A DNA stretch of 64,000 bases. Source: Linnemannia schmuckeri. Lineage: Eukaryota > Mortierellomycota > Mortierellomycetes > Mortierellales > Mortierellaceae. Shown here piece after piece: positions 29,497 to 40,849 of this stretch. Made by a program: the position numbers and the translations under genes. Numbering within the stretch: the stretch's first letter is position 1; the number at the start of each line of letters is the position of its first letter. Location: assembly GCA_029449235.1 (NCBI GenBank), contig JANATG010000002.1, positions 310,001 to 374,000 of the forward strand, read 5' to 3'. Below the pieces are notes generated by a model. It was not told the DNA's origin, did not search any database, and saw nothing but the letters and a program-made list of their open reading frames with translations.

Positions 29497-29802
29497 ATGA
29501 AGTCAATCACCTTGCTTGCGCTTGCCTCCCTGAGCCTTGTTTCAGCTACAACGGTTCGATTTTATTCCGACAAGACTTGCCAGGGAGGTGTACGCCAGGA
29601 GTTTCGTGTGGGCTGTAACACTTGTATTGACCCTGAAGGTGATTTCCAATCAGTTCAAATTACCGATATTGGTCCCAATCAACGTGTTTCGGTGCACAAT
29701 CAGGACCGATGCACAACCAAAAGCCAAGTAGGACAATGGTACGGTCCTGTCTGTGCATCTGCAGGCCGCACTGCGCTCAGATCCGTTTGGGTTAGCTGTT
29801 AA
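29497..29802 (+). CDS. Small secreted cysteine-rich protein (right-arm copy)
   Basis: Identical to the protein at 23386-23691: 101 residues, signal peptide, six cysteines, C-terminal Cys-stop (TGT TAA). Both copies keep the same TATA box, leader intron and more than 2 kb on either side, so both should be expressible and dosage is doubled relative to single-copy neighbours. An aataaa signal overlaps the stop region at 29801-29806. Confidence 0.82.
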   Translation: MKSITLLALASLSLVSATTVRFYSDKTCQGGVRQEFRVGCNTCIDPEGDFQSVQITDIGPNQRVSVHNQDRCTTKSQVGQWYGPVCASAGRTALRSVWVSC

Positions 29803-30097
29803 TAAAATTTGCCATGTCTGGCCGTATTGTCCAGTATATACAAACAAGAAGATTGGGTGCTGATGAAGAGAGAGCTAATGGTCAAAACTACCAAGTGGTA
29901 CCTTCAAATAAGGGGAAAGGCAAGGAATGGGGGATAATAGGAGATGGGAAAAGTAATAGATGGGAGAAGTAAAGGTCTGGAGAAACACCAAAGGCAAGAT
30001 TGGAGTCAACAGTGAAACCAACACCAGAGATGACACCACGGATGACAATCAAGACGTGGGAAAAATAAAAAGATGGCCTTGACCAAGCTCAGAGCAA

Positions 30098-30302
30098 AGG
30101 AGATGGGGCAGAGGTAAAAAGCCGTGAAGACGGAGCAAAGATAAAAGGCCGTGAAGACGGAGCAAAGATAAAAGGCCGTGAAGACGGAGCAAAGATAAAA
30201 GGCCGTGAAGACGGAGCAAAGATAAAAGGCCGTGAAGACGGAGCAAAGATAAAAGGCCGTGAAGACGGAGCAAAGATAAAAGGCCGTAAAGACGGAGCAG
30301 AG
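30098..30302. repeat. 27-bp minisatellite (right arm)
   Basis: Mirror of 22886-23090, with the same copy number and the same variant end units. This is notable for a sequence class that normally changes length quickly. Confidence 0.95.
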
Positions 30303-31465
30303 AAAAAATGACAGTGAAAACGGAGCAGACCAAAAAAGTCAAGGACATGAGTCTGAGACAAAGTAAAGATGACACGAGAACAAAAAGGAGTGAAAAATCG
30401 AGAAAGCAGGCTTGGACGACGATCTGATAGGACTTGGAAAAGTGTAAATGGTTTTTGGCGTATTTTATTGTAGAAGGAAGAGAGAGAGAAGAGTGTGCAG
30501 AGAACAAGGGACAGGAAACAGGTAGGAGTAAGTTGTTACAGACTGAAAAAAACAAGATAGAGGGGAATGGGTCTATTCATGTTGGGAACCGGGGTATGTC
30601 CTCTTGTCAAATATTTCAGGAGCTCATATTTAGTTCAGCGCATATCAGACGAGGTCTGAGTACACCTGTGGCGGTTTACGGATCTTTATGTATTTTGCAC
30701 TTAAAAGAGTTATACTCAAATGATGATGATGATGAAATGCCTCGCGCGTTAAAGGCAAACTTATTGGTATTGCAGTTCATGGACGTTTGCTGGGATGGTT
30801 TCGGTGGCACTTAAGTGTGTTGTTAACGTTTTATTCCATAAAGGGAAGATACACAGTAGTTCAATGTGTACGTCAAACAAAGTCAATCTACTGATGCGAT
30901 CAAATTTCGAGATCGAATCGGGTCACAGTGATAACAGCGAGATTTAGAGGTTCTGAGCCAGCCCAGGAAACGGTACATCTGTTCTCTATACCTCAGCCAC
31001 CCAAGGGTAGAAATATATTGGGTAAAAGGTGGTCGTGGACACAATTGCATAGATGCTTCTTATAGCCTGTATTCAGGATCGATAAGTGGAATGCTCTACT
31101 TTCACAGTCGGTGCTCCTACACATCTTCTTTATCTTCCTCCTCTTCCTTTTCTTCTTTGATGATCTGCTCTCTTCCGCGGGCACGCACCACGCGTTACTG
31201 ATGAGACAACTGATGAGTCCTTTTGAACATGTATGATTGATTGATCAAATGCCCTTGAATGTTCCTGGCTGGTTTGAAAAAATTAACGGCAATCAAATCG
31301 CAGGGGAAAAAAAAGGCAAAGTGAGCCTCTCAGAGCGAACAAAGACAATCCCTTTCTCCCTTTTTCACCAAAACAGCAAAAGAATAGAATAGCTAGTACA
31401 TATTAGTGTTCTACAAAAAGGTATATCTCTAGCTCAAATGTGCAGGGTCTACATATTGTGGATTG
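30303..31465. other. Intergenic DNA (right arm)
   Basis: Mirror of 21723-22885. No supported gene. Confidence 0.4.
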
Positions 31466-33495
31466 TTATATATTGATGATGAAATGAGGTGACTCTACCT
31501 CAGGGCTGGATCTCGGAAAATGCACAATGGAGGGTGGTGGAGGAGAAGACAAAGGTTCGAAAGCAACGACACCACATATACTCCGAGGTAAGATGGCTGC
31601 TTGTGGATCCTGCGAGGGTGAGGGTGATGCACTGTCAGTAGAGAATGTAGAGGCGTCGGCGAGAGATTGACGAGTACTTGGTGAAGGCGTTCCTAAGCTA
31701 CTTGTAGCCGGTCTTGTAGTAGGGGCACAAATGGCGTCGGCTGGCAGGGAGCCTGCGGCGTTCCTGGCACACTTGTGTATGGACCTGATGGACTGGAAGA
31801 GACATTTGGAGATTCTGGCCCCCCACTGTATGCGGCCATGACAAAGCTGGGGCGAGGGTGCGTTGGGAATTGTAATTCTTTCATTTGTTCCAGCATTATC
31901 TGATGTTGTTGTTGCAGCGGTACAGGTATGATAGATGCCATTGGCAAAACAGTCGTGGGTGCAGGTTCTCCTCCTGGGATGTAATAATTAGGTCCATCAT
32001 TTTGTTCCGTCTGTCGATGATACATATTCTCGTTTGTTTCAGCTTGTTGAGCCTTCTTAGCGGCCGTTGCTACCTCGGCGGCTTTGACCTGCCTTCTGTT
32101 AATTACCTTTAGACCCAAAACAGCAGCATACCAACAGCAATAATTCCTACACCGAGGCCGATAATGATCAAAACAGGGGAGGGTGATCCTGAAGAACCTT
32201 CAGAAGTGTTGGTTGACGGACCCGTAGCGACGCCTATGGCGTCCATGATGGCGGTCTGGTTGGTCTCACGGGTGTACTTAGATCCGTTTTCGTTGCCAAA
32301 GGCGTAGATGACACCGTTCTTCTTCATCAATGCAAACGACGAGGCGCATGTTCCTTCGCCAATAGGGATAAAGTAATCCATATGCGTGATGTCGTTGGTA
32401 AAAGTGGTCAGTTCTCCTACGCTCATAGCATTGTCGGGATCCTTGATCGTGTAGTATGAGCTGTTGTGATATTTGATAATCTATACAAACGAAAAAAAGC
32501 AAGTGTAAACGAATGGATCAGTTACGACTGAAAGGTATTGTCTTACAAAAGTATTTGGCGCACAGGAAAAATTGTGTGAACTTACAGTTATACCCATGGC
32601 CAAGGTCAACGTGCCGTTATAATAAAGATGTGGTGACTCAGACAAATGAGGTTGAGTATGTTTTGGTGTATACCTTGCCGACTGGTATTGTGGAAGTAAT
32701 GGAGGCAAGAGGAAAGCTGCTCAAACAGATGAGCGGCCCTGGTTCCGAGTATGAGTAGGTTCCAGTGCCGTAGGTGTATAGACACGATCATTGTCGATCC
32801 CTATCGCCTTCGTGTCCCGTGAAGAGTACGATTCTATTGTCGTAGTTTGGGTCGTAGGTTAGTAAACAGAGAAAAAAAAAAAAAAGGAAAAAAAAAAAAA
32901 AAAAAAGGAACACGACATTAGGTTTCCAATGCTTCACAAGCAAGTCAGATCATGATTTACCGTGGACCAAGTACCTGCAGTGACAAGTACTTTGGTGCTC
33001 TCGTTAAAAGTCGCAAAGTAGACGGCATCAGCACTCTCATGCACAGAGTAAACGGCATGGGTGAGCACATCTTTGACATAACCCAACTTTTGTTGTCCAT
33101 AAGTTTGTGGCCAGTTGTGGTCAACTGTAATGTTCATTCAGGCTCCGGGGATCCTTGAAGTTGTAGCGAGAGTCCATGGTTCCCGCGGTGTCGTATCGAA
33201 TAGCAAGGCCTTTTTCGTCAACCCCGCCTCGATTCTTACGGACCGTTGTAAAGACTCCTTGAGTGTTGACAGCGCACACAAAGTCCGTTGCAGGAGACAC
33301 GTCAGGGATACCAGTCGTGTCCAGGCTGGGGATCGTGGAGACCAAGGTATAGGTGAGGTCGGATGGGGATGCGGAATTGATGTTGGACTTTATGAGAAAG
33401 TTGATAGAGCATTGGGGGGTCGTGGTAGTTGTATCTGTCGTAATACCCAAAGCCTCTAGGTTGGTTGTGACGTAATCGAGGTCGATGAGGCCCAT
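31466..33495 (-). pseudogene. Broken paralogue of the membrane protein (right arm)
   Basis: Mirror of 19693-21722 with the same frameshifts and the same TGA (33138-33140 on the minus strand). No arm-specific lesion was seen, so neither copy is an intact donor for the other. Confidence 0.82.
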
Positions 33496-34410
33496 AGGGT
33501 TATGTCACTGATGACAGTGTTGTTAATGTCGTTACTGTTGTTGGCAGGAATTGAGGGAGGGCGTGAATCAGTACAGGAACAATGGAATGTACATGGAAAA
33601 GAAAAAAAAAAAAAAAAAAAAAGTGGTAAAAACAGATAGAGGGGTCAGGCAGGGAGTAAGGAAGAGAGCAAGGCGGAGAGAAAGGGAGAGAGAGAAAGGG
33701 GAGAGATGGGACGGCGACAGTCGACAATTTCAGTAGCGTCGCTTTTTTTTTTTTTATTGATGAGAGCCCGTACATGACCTCTCAGGGAAGTGTACCTTTT
33801 TTATGCTTTGTTTGTTATTCAGGAAAGAACATCATCGATGGTCATCGAGGGTACAACGCCTCGTGCTCTACTCGGTCCTGGTCTGTCATCGTACGCCATG
33901 CCTACTGTCCTTCCTGGACGCGCTTTCGACCAGCGTTACAATTCAAGAAACACACTGTAAGGGCTTGGACATTTTCATACCCACACTCGACCCAATTGCC
34001 TACCTGACTGAGTTTGAAATAAGCATGGCACTGATGGCAATACAGGGTGCAGGGGAGTACTCCCTCAGTAATTTATGTAGTAAGGTTTAGTCCAAAAAAG
34101 AGAGGACACTGGCACTGTCTGCGTTCATGGGTCAAGGTATATCAGGGCTTGCAAGAAAAAAAAGAAAGATGACAGACAAGACACACCCATCAACTTTTTG
34201 TTTCTTTCGTCCGCCGCTCTTGGCTGTTTCCTTTTTCGCCTCTTCCTCGTTTCACTTTCTTTTTCACTTCCCCCTCATCACTCACCTTTTTCATTCCGTT
34301 CCTTCCTTCCCTCCTTCCATCTTGTCCCACTCATTCATTCTCTCTTCTCTAAGCACTGACAACTTTTCCAAGGGAACAACGAATAACACACTAACAACAA
34401 CAGCATAGTA
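33496..34410. promoter_or_regulatory. Divergent intergenic region of the membrane-protein pair (right arm)
   Basis: Mirror of 18779-19692, one base longer because its T-run (about 33743-33755) has 13 instead of 12 residues. Confidence 0.4.
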
Positions 34411-36544
34411 ATGGGTATCCTCGACCTTCGTTGCATCACGACTGACCCAGCTGCAACAACGTTCTACGGTTTTGCGTACGCAAAGGGTTACGACCCCAAA
34501 ACACCCGACATCCCAAGCACCGCCAATTATACTGTCCTCGTAAAGTCCAACACCAACCCCTCCTCCCCAAGTGCTCTCACCTGGTCCTTAGTGTCCATGA
34601 CCAAGAGCGAGACTCTGACTTATTATGACCCAGCGTACAGTAAAGGGTTTACATGTGCCGTCAACGCGCAAGGAGTCTTTTCAGCTTTTACCAGTTTCGT
34701 CACCCCGTCTGTAAAATCTTTCGGCATTCGATATGACCCCGGACTTGGAGCCTGGATGAGCCTTGCTGTCGACCCTAAATATGCCTGGCCTTTCCCCTTT
34801 TTAGAGCAAAAGCTGGGATATGTCAACAATGTGCTCACTCATGCTGTTTTCAGCTCGCTGACCGGCACAATCTATTTTGCAACCATGAACGAGGCTACCA
34901 AGACCCTCATCCCGGCAGGTGTTTGGGCCATGGTAACGATGTGAAGTGCTGTCTTTAGTGTGTTGGTTTGTCTGAATGTTTGTTAGGCGGGCCCGTGGAG
35001 GCAATTTCTAAACAAACGCTTTTTTGCTGTGATAGAATGGCACGGCTTATGGGAGCATACAAACAATGATGATCAGCAATAATAACCTCTACACCATCGG
35101 CGTCGGCATTGTCACCTCTACTCTCCTGACCAGCTTCCCTCTCACCCCTACCCTCAGTCCAACCATACCTGTCGGCAGAAACCTTAATACGAACCAGGTC
35201 ATTGACTGCGCCAAGGCTCACTCATTTTACCTTTACTACAACCAGAACGCTCTGTCTGTAACCTGCGGATTCGATGTGAGTATATGCGAACTTTGTGTGA
35301 TGCTAAAGGCAGATGTTTATTTCTCTCTTTTCACATTAACGTCCGTAATTCACTCTGTATGTTCTACATAGTTCAACCAGGGTATCTATGCCACAGTGTA
35401 TGTAGTCAAGGATCCCGACAATACCGCGACCATAGGACCTCCTGCCACATCCAAACAATCCGTCAAGTACGCGGATGACCTTGTACCCATCGGCGACGGA
35501 AACGGAAGTGGTGCGTCGTTCGTGCTGATGAGATTATTCGGTCAACTTTACGCCTTGGTCGCCAGCAGTAACGGATCCGTGACCTCCGAATGGCTTGGCA
35601 AGGCCAATATCACAGACCCTGTAGGTGTAGGGTCAAAGTCGGCAGAATCGCCATCGCTTTCGGTTGGGGCCATTGTTGGAATTGTCGCTGGGGCCTTGGT
35701 TGTCGTAGGATTGATGGTTTTTTTGTGTATCAGGAGGAGAAAGAACAAGAAGAATATAAATGCATCTCCATTGAACAACAGCCACGTCGTTTTACAGCGG
35801 GCAGGACAAAATGGCGGACCTAATTATTACAACCCAACAGGTCAACTCCCTGCCTCTGCCTATCCACTGAAGCAGGATACAGTGACGACCGTTCTTCCCA
35901 TGGCCCCTATGACACCTGTACCTCATCAACACCAACAACAGTATCAATCCATGCAGGAACAGATGCAAGCCCTGCAGTTCTCGAGTCAACCTCACCCAAC
36001 CTTTGTCTTGGGTGCCTACGGTAGTGGACCAGAGGCCGTCAACGCCTCAGGAGCATACTCAGCAGCATCAACTGGACAAACTACGGCGGTATCTTTTCCA
36101 GCATTACTGTCACCAACACCAGCACAACAACAATTGACGATGCAGGAACAGATGCAGACGCTACAGGCGCAGATTCAGGCATTGCAAGGACAAATGCAGC
36201 AGCAGCCTGTGCCACAGCAGCAGCAGCCTGTGCCACAGCAGCAGCAGCCTGTGCCACAGCAGCAGCCACAACATCAACACCAGACTATTCAGGATCAGAT
36301 GCAAGGACTACAGTTTTCAACACATCCACGTCCCAACTTTGTCACGACGGCACAGGATCGAGAATCAGGAATGCATAATGACTCTGATTCCTATTTGAAA
36401 CCAATTGGAGCGCCTCAGGAACCCTGGCAACCAACCGCATTCGTTCCACCAACTCGGCCAATTGACCATACGGGCGGTTCTTCATCCTCTGTTGCCGCAG
36501 CTTCTAATGATGCTACAGTCGATTCCAAACCATCTCCGCCCTGA
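34411..36544 (+). CDS. Single-pass membrane protein with Q/P-rich cytoplasmic tail (right-arm copy)
   Basis: Exons 34411-34932, 35036-35275 and 35372-36544. Donors are gtaacg and gtgagt, acceptors tag/tag, all phase 0. The predicted 644-residue protein is identical to the left-arm copy, including the length of the Q-rich cassette (three P-V-P-Q repeats), a codon repeat that often varies between alleles. Identity there points to recent duplication or active arm-to-arm conversion. Confidence 0.85.
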
Positions 36545-36704
36545 ATTCCAAGAAACTCCAGACCGTAGTAGACTTGGATACAGAGGATTATATCTTGTAG
36601 AATAAAATAATATTACTATGCGCTAATTTGTTATACATTGAAAAAGGTACTAGGGAATTGATGCTTAAGGAGGAAAAGATGCTGAATCATTTTAGCCTGA
36701 AGTA

Positions 36705-37436
36705 AAGTGCGCAACAAAAATGTTTAACCAAAATGCAGTTGTGGGTTCATTTTGAAATTGCTCTTTTATTACTGTTGTAATCGGCCACAGGATTGTTTCC
36801 AGTAGATCCTGTCCCTCTGTGATAATATCCTCGGTTCCTTCGCTTGGTATGGCATGGATCTGGCTATATCGACATTTCAGCAGGATAGCTCTCGAGTTCA
36901 TACAGCAAACGTAGTGAAAGAATGGCTAGCCGCGCAGGAGTTCACTGTTCTCGAGTGGCCAGCCAACTCTCCAGACCTCAACATTATCGAACATATCTGG
37001 TGCTATATGAAACAACGGTTAATCATGTACAAACAAGTGCCGCAAAACGTTATCAAGCTTTGGGAACGAGTACAGGATATTTGCACAAAAATATTCCATT
37101 GGACTTTCTTCAGTAATTGTACAAAGTATGCCCTTACGCATGGAGGCGCTATTTAAAAGTAGAGGAGGGTAAATAAACTATTGAAGGCCAGTGGCCAAAC
37201 CGATGAATCTCTTTTTTTTTCTGAATCGTTACAAAAGTGTTCAATAATCACTGAATTCGAATGAGCTTTTTTTATGACATCATTTCCAGAAATATTTTGG
37301 ACTGAATACAAACACATATGAGAGGCGCGAGAACCATTGAGAGGAGTCCAGAGGGCAATTGACAAGGTCATGAATGAGCATTCCAAAAAAAAAAAGTCAG
37401 AATCGCGTTTTGGTGGACCACGTTTGTTGCGCGCTT
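36705..37436 (+). mobile_element. Decayed Tc1/mariner element (right arm)
   Basis: Mirror of 15753-16484; transposase remnant at 36854-37156 (+) with FQQD and NSPDLNIIEHIW. Terminal repeats aagtgcgcaacaaaaatg and (reverse) aagcgcgcaacaaacg. Confidence 0.8.
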
Positions 37437-37658
37437 TAGTATGATTCAGGATCCGAAGATCTATTCGTATTCAACTAAAAATCGGAAAAGGCGGTGATCG
37501 TCGCGTTCTAGCACGGGTGCTGACTTAGAGGCGTTTAGCCATAACCCAACGGATGATATCTTCGGGCCATTGCCTGCTCAGGCAGGCCCAAATACCAATT
37601 ATCCGAATGAACGGTTCCTCTCGTACTAAATTCAATTACTACTGCAACAACATTTCAT

Positions 37659-37699
<41 letters not shown>

Positions 37700-37834
37700 C
37701 AGGTCTTGTTCCCTATTAGTGGGTGAACAACCCAACGCTTACTGAATTCTGCTTCAGTATGACAGGAAGAGCCGACATCAAAGGATCAAAAAGCAACGTC
37801 GCTATGAACGCTTGGCTGCTATCACCCATTATCC
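37437..37834 (-). pseudogene. 28S rRNA 3'-terminal fragment (copy C, right arm)
   Basis: Mirror of 15355-15752 with three of the five arm-to-arm substitutions inside it (opposite 15547, 15559 and 15693). At those sites one arm or the other departs from the usual 28S base, so the fragment is drifting as a pseudogene in both arms. Confidence 0.9.
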
Positions 37835-38327
37835 CAGTCTAGGACTTGAGAAATGTTCTGTCGACTTTTTGCAAGTCTTTGCCCTCCCCCGCCTCTCCTC
37901 TCCCACATACTTTTACCCTCTTTGACATATCCCTCTTTGACATATCCCTCTTTACTCTTTACCCTCTCTCTCTCTCTCTTTCAATTGTATGGGGGAGGAG
38001 AGGTGGGATGGGGGAGGCCAAGAACAACGTGAAAAAGAAAAAAAAAACAGACCGGTGCGGCTGTTGTTATTGGCATTCTGCATATCTGGGTGCCTGCTCC
38101 CTATGCTTCAATTGGCCTGCGGGATACAATACTCTTGACAGCAGGTATGATACCTGTTATGATACAGCAGATACGATGCCTGTAATTGGGTTTGAAAATC
38201 TTACCCGGTACGGTTTTTTTCCGGCCCAAACTCAAAAAAGATGTAGCCTCCACACCACAGCTCGCTCTTTGAAATTGAACTCCTAGTCGATTTCACGCGA
38301 TCACTAACTCAATCGTATTCTACTGTA

Positions 38328-38376
38328 CTACAGGGATAATTGGCTTGTGGCAGCCAAGCGTTCAAAGCGAGATTGC
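38328..38376 (+). repeat. 28S rRNA fragment, copy B (right arm)
   Basis: Mirror of 14813-14861; reads acagggataattggcttg. It has the canonical agggat where the left arm has aaggat. Confidence 0.65.
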
Positions 38377-38546
38377 ATTAGTGAGACAACCTGCATGCCC
38401 CATGAAAAAAGCCGGCGCCTACAGATTTATCCCTTATTCGTCCTACCAAGGCTACCATACCCTTGAATTTCTCCGCTGTTTCCTTGTAGCATTTCTACTT
38501 TTCTAGACAACAGCCTAACGTTAAAATTAGACAAATTGAGGACTCT

Positions 38547-38628
38547 GAAATTTTCATAGTGTGAGACAGTGCAAGGCTGTTTACTTTGAAATTTCCACAG
38601 TGTGAGGTAGTGCAGGGCTGTTTACTTT
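38547..38628. repeat. 41-bp tandem repeat at the outer end of the right arm
   Basis: Two units: gaaattttcatagtgtgag followed by acagtgcaaggctgtttacttt, and gaaatttccacagtgtgagg followed by tagtgcagggctgtttacttt. The palindrome homology ends within the first unit. Confidence 0.8.
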
Positions 38629-38811
38629 GCTAAGATTCACGAAGGAAGAAGGGCGAATCGCCTGTCCTATTCTCATGTTTCTTTCAATTATCCTCGCTGA
38701 GGCACTATGAACATTTAAGGCCATCTTCACAGCGTGTGAACGAACTAATAAAAATTTCACAGAAATGTTTATAGTAGGTTGGATCAACCTTTGTATATGA
38801 AAATCATGTCA

Positions 38812-38858
38812 TTTGCACTGCCTCACACTCTGAAAATTTCAGAGTCCTCAATTTGTCT
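38812..38858. repeat. Inverted extra copy of the arm-end motif
   Basis: tgcctcacactctgaaaatt and tcagagtcctcaatttgtct match the reverse complement of the right arm's last about 46 bp, and directly match the first bases of the left arm at 14625-14660. A short inverted repeat therefore already sits at the palindrome border. Confidence 0.75.
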
Positions 38859-38881
38859 ATAGAGTGTTTTCGTGTCTTGGG

Positions 38882-38888
38882 TATAAAA
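38882..38888 (+). promoter_or_regulatory. TATA box upstream of the secreted-protein gene at 39257
   Basis: tataaaa, 369 bp before the ATG. The long leader probably contains an intron ending cacag at about 39254, since a branch-point-like ctaac lies at about 39219-39223. Confidence 0.5.
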
Positions 38889-39256
38889 TGGAGATAAATA
38901 GCTCTTCATTCTGCTACATTTTCATTTCTACGCACATCTCCCAGGTCCCCTTCTGATATACGTCTGCCTGTTATTCCTTGACACCTTCGGAAAACTTTGC
39001 ATCGGCTTCCAGTGCTCCTACTCGTCACATCGGTTTGAAGCTCTCATTCCTACTCCATATATCAAGACCAACCCAGTCCAAGCTAGTCGTACAACAACAC
39101 CAGGAACATCTCCAGCGCTCGTTCATTCAAACTTGAAGTGAATCTATCTATCTTGCAACGGTTCGTCAACTTATTCTAGACCTTGAATTGTGATTAATTT
39201 GACTATTTAACTATTTCTAACTGATCCCGTTTTTTAATCCTGGCAATGTCACAGTC

Positions 39257-39640
39257 ATGAAGCACCTTTTAGCCATCGCTCTTATTGGGTTACAAATGTC
39301 TTGCGCTGTGCAGGCGGGCACTCCAGTAACTCTTACGGTCAAGAAGAAAATATGTGGGGTGTTTCCAGCCACTGTTTTCCAGTCATACGTCGCTACACTG
39401 GATATTAGAGGCGGATACCGCGGACAATGCTCATTTGGATGCACGTCTCACTCTTGTGGCCTCCATTGCTGTAGTAAGGATGGCGTTTTTTGCGTTAGTG
39501 GCAAAACGAACGAGTGGTACATAGATTGGAAGTACGGCAACGTGAAGCGACATCATGACACTTACAATACGTACAAAACGTACGATGAAGGTCTTTGCGC
39601 TGTTGTCCAAGCTGAGTATTGGAACGAGGTCGGAGGATAA
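39257..39640 (+). CDS. Small secreted cysteine-rich protein, second type
   Basis: 127 residues. Signal peptide 1-20 (MKHLLAIALIGLQMSCAVQA). The mature part has eight cysteines, clustered as QCSFGC, SCGLHCC and VFC, with flanking single Cys near the start (KKKIC) and end (GLCAVV). It then has a Tyr/His/Lys-rich stretch (NVKRHHDTYNTYKTY). Unrelated in sequence to the palindrome's secreted protein. It lies about 0.7 kb outside the right arm and is single copy in this window. A TATA box and a probable leader intron precede it. No known toxin or enzyme family is recognised; it is a candidate apoplastic or antimicrobial small secreted protein. Confidence 0.75.
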   Translation: MKHLLAIALIGLQMSCAVQAGTPVTLTVKKKICGVFPATVFQSYVATLDIRGGYRGQCSFGCTSHSCGLHCCSKDGVFCVSGKTNEWYIDWKYGNVKRHHDTYNTYKTYDEGLCAVVQAEYWNEVGG

Positions 39641-40436
39641 ACATAGATTTTTTGAAAGTGAAAGTAATCAGTGCCAAGTCAAATATATTATGAAAACAAT
39701 TATTTGGATAAACTGCCTGATACGTTGAATGAAGAGTTCAAATCGTGGACTTTCACTCACTATAGCCGAGCCAAGCTTGCAAACATCTTGTTCAAAAAAG
39801 CTTTAGTTCGTCGCCTTGCCCACTAGAAGGTTTATGTTAACATTTCATGGAGAATGTTAACCGGGTTATAGTAGTAATAGAGGTAACATTATGTATGGGG
39901 AATAGAAAAAACGAAACAAAGAGAGAGATCTGTTTATTCAGGGACGAATAGTTCTTATGTACTCTTCGTCCACTGTGGTAACTTTGAGTGGCTTAGCTTC
40001 TGATGGCCACTTTGACTATTTTACGCGTTTGCCTGCGAGTGTCTTGAAAAGCACCTTCTTCCACGATACGAGCAGGTCTTGAGAGTCACTGTTTTTTTTT
40101 TACTGCGATATTGAGAAGGGAGAGACACACACACTCATACACACACACTCACACACACACGCTCACACACATATATATATACACACACATATATACACAC
40201 ACACACATACACACACGCACACATACACACATACACGCATACACATCCTTTTTTTCCTCGTCTGCCTGCAATCTGAGTTATGCCCCTCGATCCTGGAGAC
40301 ACACCTTTGAATACAGGGGTTGTAGAGGAGACCTCCACTTTCCCTTCTCTCTCTTCATCGACTAGTGACCCTGTCACACCCGGCACTGCCGCCAACGACT
40401 CGGCCAGCCAAGGGCAACTCCCCTCAAGACCCTCAC
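39641..40436. other. Intergenic DNA with (CA)/(TA)-type microsatellite
   Basis: 40124-40246 is a compound cacaca/tatata microsatellite. Nothing else is recognised; apparent frames across it are compositional. Confidence 0.6.
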
Positions 40437-40598
40437 ATTTAGTCAGTCACATGATCGGCCGTTGCGCTCTTCCACCGAAAGAAGGCAATTTTAATGCGAC
40501 ATGAGCCAACCAGACGCCTTGAAAAAACGAGTTACCGTCGTCTTTTGATTTTTTTGTCAGTGGACGAGCGCAACGGCCGATCATGTGACTGAATAAAT
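40437..40598. mobile_element. Short hairpin element with 33-bp inverted repeats (MITE-like)
   Basis: Arms 40437-40469 and 40566-40598 are inverted copies with one mismatch. The inner 27 bp, tcagtcacatgatcgg followed by ccgttgcgctc, are perfect. The loop is 96 bp. It could be a small non-autonomous DNA element or a cruciform-forming site. No target duplication was confirmed and no other copy is seen in the window. Confidence 0.6.
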
Positions 40599-40849
40599 CG
40601 TCTCTACTGAATACCAACCCCATTCAAAAAAGTGAAAAAGTTATACGCTCAGTAACATATGGTGACGTGAGCGCAAAAACTAAATTTCGGTGTACAAATA
40701 CGCAAATATACTCATGTCCATGCTCTCTTCTCTTATCCTTCTCCTCCCGCCAAGCGGCTCCAAACCCCTCAATAACGCGGCAGCCGCCTCGTCTTTCGTG
40801 TTAATGACCAAGGACAGGAGAGCTACTGGCAGGAACACTACTGCCAACC

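Larger units (their letters stand above)
27293..38562 (-). repeat. Giant palindrome, right arm (11.27 kb)
   Basis: Inverted copy of 14627-25893. Its outer end runs into a 41-bp tandem repeat (38547-38628) whose core is the palindrome-like ctgaaattttc, and another copy of the same phrase lies inverted at 38812-38858. The Crinkler lies outside the left arm and a secreted-protein gene outside the right, so neither is duplicated. Confidence 0.96.

Noticed and set aside
40124..40246. CRISPR-like or other regular array
   Set aside because: It is a compound CA/TA microsatellite without spacers of constant length.
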